Source: Heliopora coerulea
Taxonomy: Eukaryota; Cnidaria; Anthozoa; Scleralcyonacea; Helioporidae
Assembly (NCBI GenBank): GCA_030142905.1
Contig: JASJOG010000096.1
Coordinates: 1,158,501-1,222,500 of the forward strand
Direction of reading: 5' to 3'
Length of the DNA: 64,000 nucleotides
Below are positions 41,101 through 56,100 of this stretch, piece after piece; position 1 is the stretch's first letter, and the number at the start of each line of letters is the position of its first letter. The position numbers and the translations under genes were made by a program. The notes beneath the pieces were generated by a model, which saw nothing but the letters and a program-made list of their open reading frames with translations, did no database searches and was not told the DNA's origin.

Positions 41101-44100
41101 AACGACTGACATCACAACTTTGAACACTTTAAATTATGACGGTATTTTACTAAGTCACGTAACAGCATCGATTTCAAACTGGTAGGTCGGTTGCCATTGA
41201 AATACCACGGCTTTTCGTACAAATACGCTAAAACTTTCCAGGGAGTTGTGAAAACTACGACAAATTACCTTTCCATCCATTGATACAAGAAGGTTTTCCT
41301 CATCAACATAATCAGTAAGGTTTGATTTGTTCAGGTATCTAGCAAGAGGAGTGAAGTAAGTTGAGATACGTACAGGACAAAAGAAATAAAGTTGAAAAAA
41401 AAACTTCTTAATTGTACAAAAACATTCTTATACTTCCTTTTAAACCATGCAAAATGGCATTTGATCTTCTCCAAACATCCCAATTTATATATCGCTTTTT
41501 TTTTTACACTTAATATTTTTTTTTATCCGAGAGTGCCCCGGTAGACTATGCCGTAGTCCCAAACAGCTAGACCAAGCTATTTCATGGTGTCATCTTCTGA
41601 CGGAAAGGACTGGTGAAAAAAATCGAAGTTCTGTCACATTGTCTTATGGAACGGAGTGAATGAAAAACATTCCAATTTAATGTAATCCTACAACCTTTTG
41701 TTAACGAGACATTCTATCACATTAATTTACGTCGTAAGTGCTACAAAGGTTCTTAACCAATGACGTTGCACAAAAGCGGCTTTGGTTTTAAATAAACCAG
41801 TAATATCGTAGAACGGTGGGGAAAAGCTTTCTCGTTTAAGCTGCTCCCAAATCGATTCAGTGACAACGACAATATCAGATTCTTTAGGTTGCACGCTCAT
41901 AATTCAGAATGCCAAAGGTATCTTAGCCAATATCGTTAACTGTTTATGTAAAACAACAGGAAATATAGGTGGAGATAGTTCAGTTAAATTATATCAAGAG
42001 ACAAATATTAATAACGCTAAATGCAGTCATGCTGTTCTTGAGACGTCTCAAATTGCCAGTTCAAAACGAGTTTGTGTTTTCGTAGACTGGGCACCGTAAC
42101 ATCTAGGACGTCAACTTAAACAACGACTTCCTTTAAAATATCGACATTTGAAGAAAACACAGTTTATTCACCACCGTGCTTGATACTTGTCGCTTGTTTT
42201 ATGACTTCCAAAACGCTCCTGTTCTACTAAGACGACTGTAGTCTTGAGTTGAATTCAATCTTAAGTAAGAGCTTTTTTCACTCCGCAAACTGAAGTCGTC
42301 CTTAAGACGTGAGAATGGTCTGGGTGACGTTGTATGCAGAACTACAGAATTCTTTTGTTTAGAGCTCGTCGTCCTTGAAGTTGATGTGCCGTATAGTAGA
42401 TTTTAAGGTCTCTTATATCGTCGTGAGAACGAGGCGTGAAGACGCTCCAAAATGTTTCCCGGTATGAATTAAAAGGTATCCGCGGATGGACGAGCCCTGG
42501 CTTTTATTCGGCCCCATTAGTAGGTTGGTCGAGATATTTTTCCCTTCTATTGTTTGTGCGTGATTTTTTTTTCTCCAGTTTCCCATGCCCACGAACTTTT
42601 TTTCGTTACTGGCCCAAACAAAAATAAAATCGTCCGTCCTTTTCCAACATTATTTTAATGTCAACATTACGCTAGTCTATCCCTTTCACCACTGTTATTT
42701 TGCACTTACTTGAATCTGACAGACATATCAGAACTGAGCCAATTCTTGATGTTTTTCCATACAGCTAAAAAACATAAGATAGTTGGACGTTTTCTCTCAT
42801 ATTATATGTTCACATATCCCATGTTTGCATGTCACATTTTCGTACCTGAAAGGCGCCATGACACTTCCAGCACGACAAAGGAGTCTAAATAAAATACATA
42901 AAGAACATTTTAAAATTGATAGGAATACTTCACAAACACCGAGAAGCACACTTGTAAAACAAAGCAAAGCCTTCGTCATTGTTTCAAAACCTTCCAGGGG
43001 ACAAATGAAAATTGTTTACCATGATTCAGAATGATAACGAGCTAAAATAAGGGTCAACTAAATTATTAAAATTCTGATTGACGGTAACTTTATGGTAAAA
43101 TTTTAATTGTGATTCAAAATCCTCATCGATTGTGCTTAATCGCCGTATAAAGCCATTTGCCTTTGGGTCGCATCTTCATGCAATGATAAACCACTCTGAC
43201 TCGGTTATTAAATATTAAATCAACTAAAAATAAAAAACCTAAAAACAAAACGAAACAAAATCAAATCAAACCATCATCGGAAATCTTTATATCAAGAAAG
43301 CGCACGTCACTGTTACACAAGGAGTCAAACGCAAGTTTTAAATTTTTGTGAAAGCTGTTAAATTTTGATAACACAAATGGAATAACACAAAATCAAATCA
43401 AATGACTTAAAATAATTTAACGGAACGTTAAGCCTACAATTTTCCGAAGCAAGAATAGAGAAAAATGCAGAAAGAAATCATTCTAACGACCTTTATATTT
43501 CTATAGTGTTCACAGGTTCTTTGCCCAATGTTAGTTCGGACTCCAGCCTATCAAGAATGCTCTTGACAAAAGCATTGTCTACAGGAAAATGTTTTTCAAA
43601 ATTGTAGCTACATTATTTACAAAATTGTCTAGGCAACACTACGGTACGTACAAGAACGTCAGCAACTCACCGAGTATGTGAGGATAATAAATGCTAAATA
43701 AATTTATAAGAAACCTGAAGAAGTCCAAATCCTAAATAAGCATTTAAAGGAGAGTAAATTTGAATTAAAAACAAGTTCAAAATCCAAAGTTCGAAAACTC
43801 ATCATTTTTAACTAATAATACTCATTAAAAACGTCATACCATGTTTGAAAGTCCAACACCTTGCTGATCACAGATAACCATAACCTGCTTTCCCAATTCA
43901 TATTTTTGCTGGAGGTAAAAAAGCATTCAACAATTCGGTAGTTGGCAGTTTTAAGTCGGCAAAATCAATAAGCAAACATCGTAGGAATTTGATAAAGGGT
44001 CATTGTCAACAATGGACTGACTTCTACTGTATTATTCATGGTAAATACCAGCTCAAGACAGTTTTGAAATTGGCAGTTTGCAAAATTTCTGTATTCAATT

Positions 44101-47100
44101 TCGATGATAATATTACAGGGTGCAGCATATGTTCTGTAACAAGGTATCAGTTCAGCATTTCCCTAAGTTTTCAATCAACACAAAAATGTATATATTTTAA
44201 GAACGTGAACATGGCCATAAAACGCAAAATTACTATTATTATTAAAAAAAGTCACCCTTTTTCTTTATACAAGCTGTTAAACGCTTTGGGAACCCGTCAA
44301 CAGCTGCACTCAAGGTTTCCTGCGGTATATTTGTCCACTCACGCTGAAGGGAGGATTCCAGTGCTTCCAGACTTGTGTGCGTTTTTGCACAGGCATTCGC
44401 TTCCAATACGCCCCACATGGAATAGTCAAGGGGATTAAGATCTGGAGAATAAGGAGGCCATTCTTGTGGAGATATGATGTCAGAAAAATTCTCTCGGCAC
44501 CACTCAACTGAAGTCTTGGTTCTGTGTGCAGGAGCAGAATCTTGCTGAAAGGTCCGGCGCTTGTCTCTAAACTGTGTTTGACTCCATGGTTTCACTACAT
44601 CTTTCAAAATTGTCTCCTTATACAGTATATACTTTTTTGTGTTGATTGAAAACTTAGGGAAAAGCTGAACTGATACCTTGTTGCAGAACATATGCCGCAT
44701 CCTGTACTATTGAAAACGGACTCCAGATAATGCATCTTTTCGCCACGTTAAAGCCGAGACGCATGCGCTAAGGAGAACGGCACAGAGACTATTAGGGCGC
44801 TGCAATTAGGCCGTTCGGGCTCTGCTGGGAGAGGACGGCGTCTCCACTAGGAGTCTAACTAATGAAAAGACCATATGAAGACTGCAAGGATATATTACAA
44901 TCATCTGATCCTCTAAATCAAGTTATCAATTTAGAATACGTAAGTGCTCATCCACTTACAATATAGAATCCGGAAGCACCCATCAACCCACCAAAGTTGA
45001 AAACAAAATACAATGAATAATTCGCTAAGTTATCTTTTTACGGAATTTTATAACAGGACATAGTTAAAAGATCACTTTGCAATTACAAGAATTATCACTT
45101 AACCCATCAAGACCAAAATCACAAAAATCATCACCAAAACCATCGCTAAGGAAAGCGCTTAACCATTTCCATATAAATGAATACAGTCACTAGCAAACAC
45201 TTGCCTCGAGCGATGACTTTGCAACTTCAATGACTTAAAACAAATGGAAGATTAATATTTCTTCACCAAGTTGTGCGGTTGTCATGAACCACTGAGAAAC
45301 AACTCTCAAAATACAATTAAAGATATTCTGACAGTAGCAGAACTAAATACGACCAAAAAAAATTATATTTAATATATAATTAAACTTATAATATATAATT
45401 ATACTTATTAAATAAGTATAAATAATTTAGTAGTGTGTATCTTCAGTATAAACAACTTGACAAACCTGCATTTCCAAAAGGTAGGCAAGTACTTTCTCAA
45501 GTTCTTGAGCTTTTTTCCGATCTGTTTTATATGCATATTTATTTCCCTGAAAAATTACTGTTCATGCAAAGTACTTTAGTAATGTTATTATTGTAGTTTC
45601 AACCTTTTTTCAAAAAATTCACTATAATCTGAAGAATACTGTACATATTGGATGGCCTCTTTTGTCAAAGTTGTGATAATAAAGAATGCCAGCTTCAAGT
45701 ACTTCCTTATCCAAGTCATCTTCTGTGATATCTGAAACAGAAATGCAAAAGAAGAAAATTATCAGTCTAAGACTAGCGGACAATCACACAGTGGTCACAT
45801 CGACAGTGAGGGAAGCGGAGTTTCGACAACTCATTAGTAATTCATGAAGAAAACACGAAGGAAAATCATAACCGTCTCGTGTCTCTAATGTAATAAACGC
45901 ACGCTTACTTTTCTCTTCAAAATTTTTGCGGAATAGAAAACATTAATTTTCAAACTTTCTTTGTGAATTAACGTATTTAGGAATTTGCTTTTAAAGTCAT
46001 TTAAAAAACTCGCATTACATGCATTTAAAAAACTCGCATTACATGCTTTATCGGATCTGAAACACTAGGCTGTCACCTCTTGTTTTAAATTCGATGAAGC
46101 CCCTCTGCTCGCTTTGTAAATATTACGTCTTTCTGTTAGTTATGGCAGTTAACCTCATAACTGTGAATTGCAAATAAGTAAATTAAATGGTAACTTGCAA
46201 CACAATTTAACGATCTAGCATTTTCAAGTCAAGAGTCAACATTTTTAAAAATCAGCCTTCAAAGTATTCCACGGACGTTGTCCCTTCCTCACCACTTCTC
46301 TCACTTCAGAAGTCACTGCAAGATTTACTTGCACAAGCAATGGGACTTACAGGTATATACAGGAAAATACAGGTATATCGCATCGCCAGAAAATCACGAA
46401 AGCCACACGAGGAGCCGCTCATTCACAGGTGTTGCAACAACTCGAAACCTCGCCAGAAAGTGGCAAAAAAATTCAACAAATAGGATTTTGTCACTTATGC
46501 AGCTGCCTTTCGACTTTTTATTAACACAGGCAATGCAACTCTAAAAGTTTTAGACAGCAAGAAAAGTACAAAACTGTTTTACTCTTCTTTTTAACTCACG
46601 GTTGGTTAGCAAGCTATTAGTCGCCATGCATGTTTATCGCTGGGTAGCTACCAACGTACTTTGGTGATGTTTTTTTTTTCTCATTAAGTTGAATCACATC
46701 TGCAAGCAAAAAGTTGCAGTTCGAGCCGTGCGGCTTTGAATTCTATCATTGAAAGAAATCACTGACTAACAAACTGAAACCTTAAGGCAAAGCTGACATA
46801 AATCTACGGTTTATAATAGAAGTTAGGAAGAAAAAATCGTAACACTTTTTTAACAGTATTAGGATAGAAAAAGATTTAAGAATTTGGTCTTTTAGTTTAT
46901 ATTTCTTCTCCACTCTAAATCATCATTTTTAAGTCAAAAGTGCCTAAATAGTTTTAGAACGTCACAATTACTGAAAGGAAAATGGCCTTTTTCATTTTAA
47001 CGATTTAGCTTCCAATGAAATAAACGAAGAGTTTGAAACCGAAATGCGATTGGAAGAGTAAACAATTTCCGACTGTATCTTACTCACGCTTTCATTAGCA

Positions 47101-50100
47101 TCCATATAATAATTTAAAATGTCTTATTTTTATCCCGTCAGAAGGATTTCCTTTATTATCGCATTCGGTTAGTCAAAATGAGTATTAAGTAAGCAAAATA
47201 GTAAGAGTAATTTGATTCATCTTATTTAAAGCACTCTGTTTCCTGTAAAGATGGCTGATATTGATATTAAAAATACACACTATTCTAACCATCATGAATT
47301 ATATTTTCTTTGTAAGTTTATTGACAAAATGGCAACATATTTTTGAGGAAATTGCATTTGATGACTTATCGTTATGGATGATAAGAATGACGTTTGAACA
47401 GAACGCACAGTAACCTTAAATTAAATCGCACATTGTGCGATAACCGACTGAAATTTGCAGGCTTGTTGGTGGAACATGAACTGCGACAGCGCTCACTAAA
47501 AGAAATTACTGATTGGACGACTTCTATAGAAACCTTAACATTGTCCTTTTCAAATGATAACCGACGTAAGGGGGACCAGTAAACGGCTTCATTTAAGAGT
47601 TACACGAGTTCTTGCAAGCACATTAGAAACATTCGTCCCGTTGTCGTTGAAACATTGAGTAAATATTTCAAATAGGCTTCAAAATATTACTGAAAATTTC
47701 AGTATTATTGTTAAATCAGAAAGAAATAAATTTTCCTTTCTTGTAAATCAACATTTCATTCAAAACAAAACAGAACCAAGCAAAAATGAATTCCAAAATC
47801 TGAATGCATTTGAATCAACCTTTGTTGCCATCGGTGAAGCTAAAAGGGTGAAACAGTGTGAATCATAGGATATATGGCGACTAATTCAAACTTCTATTTC
47901 CTTTAAAAATAGCTCATCGGTACAGCAAGGACAAGAGATGAAAAACTATTTCGTTATAAATACTAAGCAGCATGTTAAGCAACCTTTACTATGAAGCTTC
48001 GACAAGTATGATTTTCACGTAAATTGTCCAATTGAGATAAATGGGAAATGTTTGTACGATATTAGATGGTCGACTGCATGCTTTGTACCTGAATAAGCAT
48101 TACTAGACACGCAAAAACAGTAAAAAATTGTTATTCACCATTAAGAATAAATTCTTCATTTGTCCTCAACATGTATTTCAAGGTCAGTGACATCGAAAAC
48201 GAGTGACTCAAAAAAAAAAGCGCAATCACAATCAAAATTTACGTGCGAACTACGATAAAACAAACACAATCACAATAACGAGACAAAAGAACCTTTGTTT
48301 TTCTTATTGTTTTGCTTGCCCTTGTGTTTGTGTTTGTTTCGTTGGGCTTGAATTTATACTTGCGTCGCCTCTTAGGAACGGACTCTTTCTCCTCTTTTCT
48401 TGTTTCGTTCTCATGCTTGTGCTGGCTTTGTTTGTAAAGTTGCTTAATGGATAACATCGTCCTTGTGCTTGCACTGGCTTTGTAAGCTACTTGAATAACA
48501 TCAAAGACTCTATCACCGACCAAATACATCAACTACTGTACAATCCTCGCTAAATGTCAGGGACATTTCACATTTTAGTGGCAATGAAATTTAAGTCAGT
48601 AGCACCCATCATACATTTACCCTCCCAGCCTAACCATCTCCATAAATCCGAGGCCCTCCAAGCAATTCTTGGCATGAGTAGGCCTTGTAACTTTTTCTTA
48701 AACTGCCGCGTCCTCAAAAAACGGTAGTGGCTACAAAAGGCGACAGATTTGGCAACACATTATGTGCAACGAAACCGAGATTACTGGCTAGAAATACTAA
48801 AGTAATGTTGCAGGACGCCTACGCCGGTGACAAGAGTTCAATTTTATCGCTAAACTTTAACTCGTTGGAATTTGTATATCTTACTTATATATGCATGTAA
48901 TATTTTACATGTATTAGTAAAATATAAAATTGAAGCTAGTTTAATTATACAATTATACAAATATACAAGTGAAACTAGTTTACATATTATACATGTAATA
49001 TGTTAATATGTAAACTAGTTTCACTATTGGGAATTTATGTTATTGTAAACTGTGGCATTAACCTCTTTAATGCCTGAATTCATTTCTTCTATTCTTTGTA
49101 CTCTCGTGGTTTTAGCTCTGTTGACAGTTGTTCTCATTTGCTCTTTTGTACAAGGTGTCCCATATACAGCACACTGAGTGCTTTCAGGTTAAAAAGCTTT
49201 CTTTGCTAAATTATTCGGGACAGCTACCAATGACAGAAAAATTTGACAATTTGGTTAACAAGTCCATCCCTAAATGATTGCAATGAAAAATGATCAATAA
49301 CTTTACCATTAATTTTATATGATTTCCTCCATTTCAAACATTCAACCTATACAGCAAAAACAGAAGAATTAATATGAACCAGCTCTCATGCACAGTAACA
49401 CTTGGAAAGATCTGTTGAGTTGTGCATCAGTTAACATATGTTGACGCATACTCTTTCTGTAGCAAGTGTCTGATGTAGAAATACCAATTCCCAGTATCTA
49501 CAGTATAAGAACAATTTAGAGAAAGACCTAGAACTTTTCACTGAAGGATGTGGTCCAGTCCCGAGGCTTTAATATGACATAAAGTGGAATCTCTATTTCA
49601 CATCAAATATCTGGAGAGTTGGAGAGATGACTGGGTGATCTTCTAGTGAACTTGTACTGTGAGTTTGAGTGGGCCAATCAGGTTCTTTGTGTCGCTATAA
49701 TGATCTCTCTAGTTTTCTTTTGGTACATCCTTCACAACACAAAGGCTCGCAATTCACTTCCTGATAACAGCAAGGTCACTGTTCATTTCTCTATCGAATA
49801 TCACGATCAAATGTTCTATCTTCCACCAACAAATTATTTCTTTTATGGCATATTCATCGCAAAGGTAGCACACAACACTTCAATGATGAAATTTCTATTT
49901 CGTGTCGGTATACTCTGCATGCACGTGCCGTTCAGCTTTGTGTGACAAGTGTTGGGCAGGCAGTGAAAACTTAACAATGGAACCAGTGACAAAATGGCTT
50001 GTTCCTCAACAGCTGTTGGGCCACATGTCAGAAAACTTAGCAGAGATTGAAGAACTTAGAAATTATTCATTTAAAAAAAAATAAATAAAGACAGATGAAG

Positions 50101-53100
50101 TGTATTCTAGGTCAATGGGATTACAGTAGAACCTGAGTTTTACGACCACTCTCCTGTTGCCAGGTAAAATAGGTCGTAAATAACGGGTTGTCGTAAATAG
50201 CAGTTACGTACAGTATGTGACGTCGTGGCAGCCATATTGGAAGACGTTGTTATGTTCACGGGTACAATCCGAAGTCCCCGACTCGTACGAAAGTCCGTTT
50301 AGTAGTGATTTAAAACCAATAAAATATTTCTTGATAAAGAAAGGAAGCCAGAAAAAATCCGGTGAAAAACGTTCGAAATATTTTCTGCTGAAATAAAGGC
50401 CCACTTCAACCAAAATTGATGTGCGAGATGCGCGCAATGAAAGAACACCCATTGCGTACTTTACGTTTGTTCGAGAAAATATTTTATTTACTACAACAAT
50501 TAGAAGCAAACAAAAAAATATTAGCTAGTCACAAGAAAAGGACTACGTTACTGTAGATCGTTGAAGAGAGAATTAAAAATTTACATATTGCAGGCTAGAT
50601 ACGTTGGAGGTAAGAGCCTTTCTTACGAATCTGAATCGTACGTTCTGTCACTGCTTTCCATGTTTCCGGTCATATTCTAGTGCGTCTACTTCAATATAAA
50701 AACACTTGTTCTTTGCAACTCTTTCTGAATGTGGCTGTTTAAGTAGAAATGGTTGCTCATAACAGGTAAATTTAGTGGTCGGCACGCTAAAAAGCGGTCG
50801 CTGGTCGCGTTTGACAGGTGGTCGCACACTCTAGGTACATTTTAACTGCAAATCATCCGTGCCAGAAAAAGTGGTCGTAAACGGCAGGTGATCGTAAAAC
50901 TCAGGTTCTATTGTATATAGTTATCGTTTGATATGGTTTGGGTTAAATGTAATTTGGGGCTATAGATTTCTGCCATTGACGTGGTATTTGATGACCTTCA
51001 CCTTTCGTACAATGTTACACTTTTTTAATTTACGGAATGAAGGGTATGCCAATAGATCATCTGAATTCAATTGTTCAAAACAGGGCAGCTAGGTAATGCA
51101 CCGCAGGGGCGGATCCAGTATTTTAGAAACGGGGGTAGCATGAAGAGGAGCGCCGAAAACGCGAAAAGTTTCAAGGGGGTAGGGGGAATGCTCCCCCGGG
51201 AAATCTTGGATTCCAAGGCATTCAAAATGCTATTTCTAGCATTTTGGGGAAAGTTTTAAGCGACATTTTAGGAAAATACCAAGTCATAAATAGCACAATT
51301 CTTTTAGAAAAATGAAGCTGAAGTCAACATTTTTACAGTATATCTGTGAGCAGAATGGCCACAGATAATGATCATCAATAAATCACAACAATCACTGGTC
51401 GATCTGCCTAAACTGATTCATATGTTAGTCAATTGGAACTTCTCATCTTCTCATGACGTCCACGAAGTTGACAACAATAACAAAACGTGTTTTGAGGTTA
51501 GGCAACTATTTCCATTATCATTACAGAAAACTGTCTGTGCCTAGAGTATCCAAACTGGCAGGTATGCACAAAACGGGGGTGGGTACGCCCTTTACGCCCC
51601 CCTCTAGATGCGCGCCTGCACCGGCACTCAGTGGGCCAACAACATACAGCGTATACAGGTATATCATCATTTGCTGTCTCTTTGTTTCTCAAAAAGGTAT
51701 ACAGTTGTAATAATCCTCGGTCCTACTGTGTCTGTTTTAGGTAATGCGTAAATTTTGATCAAAATCTATCTACACAATTTTATTATCCATTTAATGCTGT
51801 AAACCATCCCTTATCTATACTTTTCTTTTCTCTTCCCCTTGACCTGTTCCCTTTTCCTTACTGAATACACTTTCTCTCTCCATTCTTTTACAACTCCTGT
51901 ACTCCTCAGCAATCTTTCTCTTCTTCCTTTCTGATACCTGTTCCAGTGATGTTAGTTCGGGCATATCTTATTTAGGTATTTTTTCTCCTTTAGTGATGTA
52001 TATAATTTCATTTCCAGTACATCATAAAAGACAAATAGTTTAATTTACCATCATGTTGTAGGCTTTATCCAGGTCTCCCTGTCTGGCACGCACAAAAAGT
52101 CGGAAATAAAGATCTTTTACTTCAAAGTCACCCTTCTTTAACCTTTCAACGTCTCTCTCATCAAAGTCCTCATAACTAGTTTCTACAAGATTAAAAGAGA
52201 TTACAGCTCTTGGTTTTTGAAAATTGATGAGATACATGTATTATTCTAAAATAGATCACAGTTGGTCACGATCAAGAATTCTACTTGTTGTACCTGTAGT
52301 CGTAGTTACCATTGGGAGTATTTAGTATCATAAATTAACTTTGATGCATTGCCTGTCAGTGAAATATGCGTGGATAGCCAGTCAAATCTTCTTGAACAAT
52401 GACGGCTTTTAAATGTTGTTTAAAAATTGACCCGCGTGACATGCCACTTGTGGAGGATTTATAAGAAACAAAAGAGTACTGATGTGCAGATTTTGTTTTC
52501 TAGGTTTGAAAGATAAAATTGGCAACAATGATTAATTAAAATCAGCTTGAGAGGTGCCCACACCATCAGCTTTTCGATTGTCCCAGTGACAGAAAGAATC
52601 TCCCGTTCTCAGCTGTTTCGAGTACACTACGTTGACACAGCGATGGAATGAATAGGGTATTCCGATCATTGAGCAATGTGAATGCCACTGATTTCAATGC
52701 TTTCGCTGGCTTAGCATATAAATGTACTGTGCAACTCTTAGGATCCCACCTTCGATCATTTCCCATTTGACACCGACACAGCTCTCCTTGTTGGAGGCTC
52801 GCTGTAGACCTATTTTTACTCAGATGTAAGTGAACAATGGGCTCACATTTTGTTAACTACTTTACTCTTGAACTTCTTCGCCAGCTCACATAAACTGGGA
52901 TCATATGGTGCTTGACAGAGCATCAGTAAAAGTAATTTGACAAACTAAAGTATAAGCTGATTATTGATTCGAATTTTGTACATGTGCCATATTCTCCGGG
53001 CGATTATCGGCGGGAAGCTGCTGCGGGTAATACGGCGGTGCGCGTAATGTGACGACAAATTTTTATTTTGACATCTACATTTGGCAAAAATCTCGTTATC

Positions 53101-56100
53101 AAATCATCACAAGTGCTCCGCAGTAATAGCGTCAGGTTAATGATTCCAAATGCTCGTCCAAATGCAAAAGTCTTCCAAATAATAAAGAAATTTAGAAAAT
53201 TTTTAGTTTCTTTGGAGTAATTACGAGTTTGCCTCAAAGAAAATAGGGTTTACACGAAACTTGGCAAGTCAGGTTGTCAGGCATTGCGCCAAACTAATTT
53301 TCACTTCTTGTTCCGACCACGCTTTCACTACTTCCGTCGCCAGCGAAAAGTAATCTTTAAACTGACAGTACATTTCAAAGATAGAAAATAATCAGTTTAA
53401 AAAATTGTGTAAATTCTAAAGCCGTTGCGATTTGGACCCAGTATTGCGTACCATGCTATGTGTTGCTCGTCATGAGAGAATTCATGTGGAATTTCACTCA
53501 AATTTCTCATGGTTTAAAATATATTACCACTCCACATGCCGATTTCGATTGGTTCATTCAAAATTAAGAATCGTCTTCAATTCGCTTTGCTTTGGTTAAT
53601 CCCTCGCTTTTCATCTTGCCGGGTGGAAAACGCCATCACCAGAGCTACTCCTTCGAGTTCACCTCATCGTTTCAAAGCCACAACGACGTTGCAAGGGCGT
53701 AGTTGAGGTGCGGGTAATCTGTCGACATAATTATTTTTGGACCATAAATTTGACTAGTAAGGGTAATCCCCCGGAAAATACGGTAATTACCTGCTCACAA
53801 ACAAATGGAGATGGAATGCATCTTGTCACAGACACTGCACATACTCCCTCTAAAAGTCTGTTACTTTACACATGCAATTTTGTAAGTTGGGATTGGCCCC
53901 CTGGTGGATGTAATAAAATCATGACAATTGATGAAGCAAGACATCTACTTATGATTGTTCTCACATCTGCCAAGATGTGAATTGTGAGGGACAAAATCAC
54001 AAGTGTAAACTGGCCTTAATGTGAAATAGAGATGCTCATGGAATGAGATTCCCTCACAGTTGTTGGGGAGTAGAAAAAGTAGGCTTTGTGTTTCACTATT
54101 TATAAATATACATTAAACTAAATATACAGCATGTTATGAAGCATAAAGTACATTTACTGGTTGCTGGTTATAACCTTTAACCATATAAGAACAGGTAGCA
54201 TTGTCATAATTCCCTTTCATGTCAGGAGTCATGCACAAAACAACGAAGTTCTTTTGCCAAGCACCTACAAGCTTGGCACTGCCCAAATCCTAGCAGATCT
54301 GACAAAATAGTTACCAGCAGTTTACTGGGCAGAAGAAAAATTCTCATGGAAAGAGACATCTCTCAACAATAAATAAATGACAGCAAGTTTGGCCAAAATA
54401 CACACATGAATCTCTGAAAATTTGGGGATTTCCCCTATGAATGGAAGGAAACTGACCTGTTCTTCTCTTTCTGCCATTCAATCTCATACCAGAACAACTT
54501 GCCACCCCATTTTTTTGACGATTTTTTCATTATGTCCTATTGCAATTCTGCTTTGGAATTGATAATTAAGGAAAGCCTTCTTATTTCCAAATTTAAGCCT
54601 GAACTTAATGAAACTATCTGCTTTGCTCCCTTTGCCTTGTTTTGACTTATATGTCCTTCCTCATCATGGTTTCCTGTTCTCACACCTTCCTCTTTTCTCA
54701 TTGTCTTTGCTGTATACCATGTAAATATAATTTAATATGCTAACTCCCTGTATTCATCCTTACTCTGAAAATGTTGCACAACTGGCAATGAAATGTCAGT
54801 AAAATATATTCTTGATCATGTTTACACTGGTTTTACTCTATTGTTGAGAGATGTCTCTTTCTGTGAGAATTTTGAGCTGGGCTCTTATTTTCATATTATG
54901 AATCCTAGCAGGTCATTACATTGAAAAACCATACTGTAGCAGCAATATCAAACTTGTTAGGGCAACTTTTAATATGTGAGGCTGTTCAGCACTAATCTTA
55001 ATGTACATGTATGAAAACTTAATTCAAAAATCTGGAAAGAAATAATTGTGACAATTCATTATGTTTTAAAAGAAGCTTTGAGGTATGGTACCTGTAGCTG
55101 ATCACATATTGCTGTTGAACAAAATTGCAATTCACACAATTATGAAATGAAGTTTAAAATGGTTCAAGAGATCAATCCTTGTTCTTATATTATTCTTAGC
55201 ATAATATAATTGAATTTTCACTTCATTTAAGAGGCACTTCTGTTATTTATATGGAAGAAATGTCATCTTCATTTTGTTCAAACAATCAATACAAATAAAT
55301 ACTTTAAATCCACTATTACATCTATCTGCTCAAATACATGTAACCCCACTGCCAGTAAGAAGACCTACATTTTAGGAGAAGAAATTTGTTAAACCTTCCT
55401 CTCCTTCTTGCACTCACCCTTTTCCTTTACAACCAAAACTATGGTGGCCACCTAGGGCAGCACAGAAATAAATTGTGGTTACCGATACACAATATTTATT
55501 TTAAACATATAATTATGTGCATTCACAGGGGATGTACAATTCCAACTGAAATATATTTTCAATTAAAATTTGTTTCCAGCCAGGACATACTTTAACTAGT
55601 ACTTGCTTCCAGTTGAAACACACTTTTAATTTTTTTCCAATGAGATATATTTTCAATCAAAATTTGTGCCTAGTAGAAATTTATTTGTTTAGACCTTGTT
55701 ATGTTTTCTTCACATCTATTTTCATACATGTACCATTGTCACCATACTATTACATAATTATATTGAAAGATTATTCAGCAGCAATAAGGTGAATAATTGT
55801 TTTTGCATATACCTTGCATAAGTGTTTACACATGTTTTTTTTTTTAATTTTTAAAACAATTTTATAGGACATTGGCTTGTTGCCCACTTATGATTTATAA
55901 ACAAAACTTCTTGAACACATCCTGAGTGTATTTGTTGTTGAAAAGTAAAACAAATATCCCTGAATACTTTACTGCAAAGTTTCGTTGTATTTTTGGAATT
56001 GTCTGGAACACCAACTTCATTTGGCAAAGAAAAGGCTCTTCTTACTGAAACAAAATGGGACACTATCTTGTTTTGCTTTGTGGTGAATAGCAGAGGATAA

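Larger units (their letters stand above)
46080..49300. other. MOSPD2 intron 3, no further exon seen
   Basis: Short open frames at 46,278-46,544 and 47,394-47,582 lack any support. It contains the foldback relative at 48.2 kb and the palindrome at 48,968-49,025. Confidence 0.4.

Noticed and set aside
43300..43400. A minus-strand string FLDIKISDDGL resembling a Penelope-like reverse transcriptase motif
   Set aside because: Too short, no neighbouring motifs, and surrounded by A-rich non-coding sequence; probably chance.
43483..43567. A minus-strand stretch reading NAFVKSILDRLESEL after a tgtag acceptor, considered as a CRAL-TRIO exon
   Set aside because: The better match is exon 8 (42,846-42,884) followed by exon 9, which fit both phase and conserved residues; this stretch would displace them and ends in a stop.
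50204..50509. 101-codon minus-strand open frame
   Set aside because: It lies inside the TA-flanked MITE at 50,124-50,913 and has no transposase motif.
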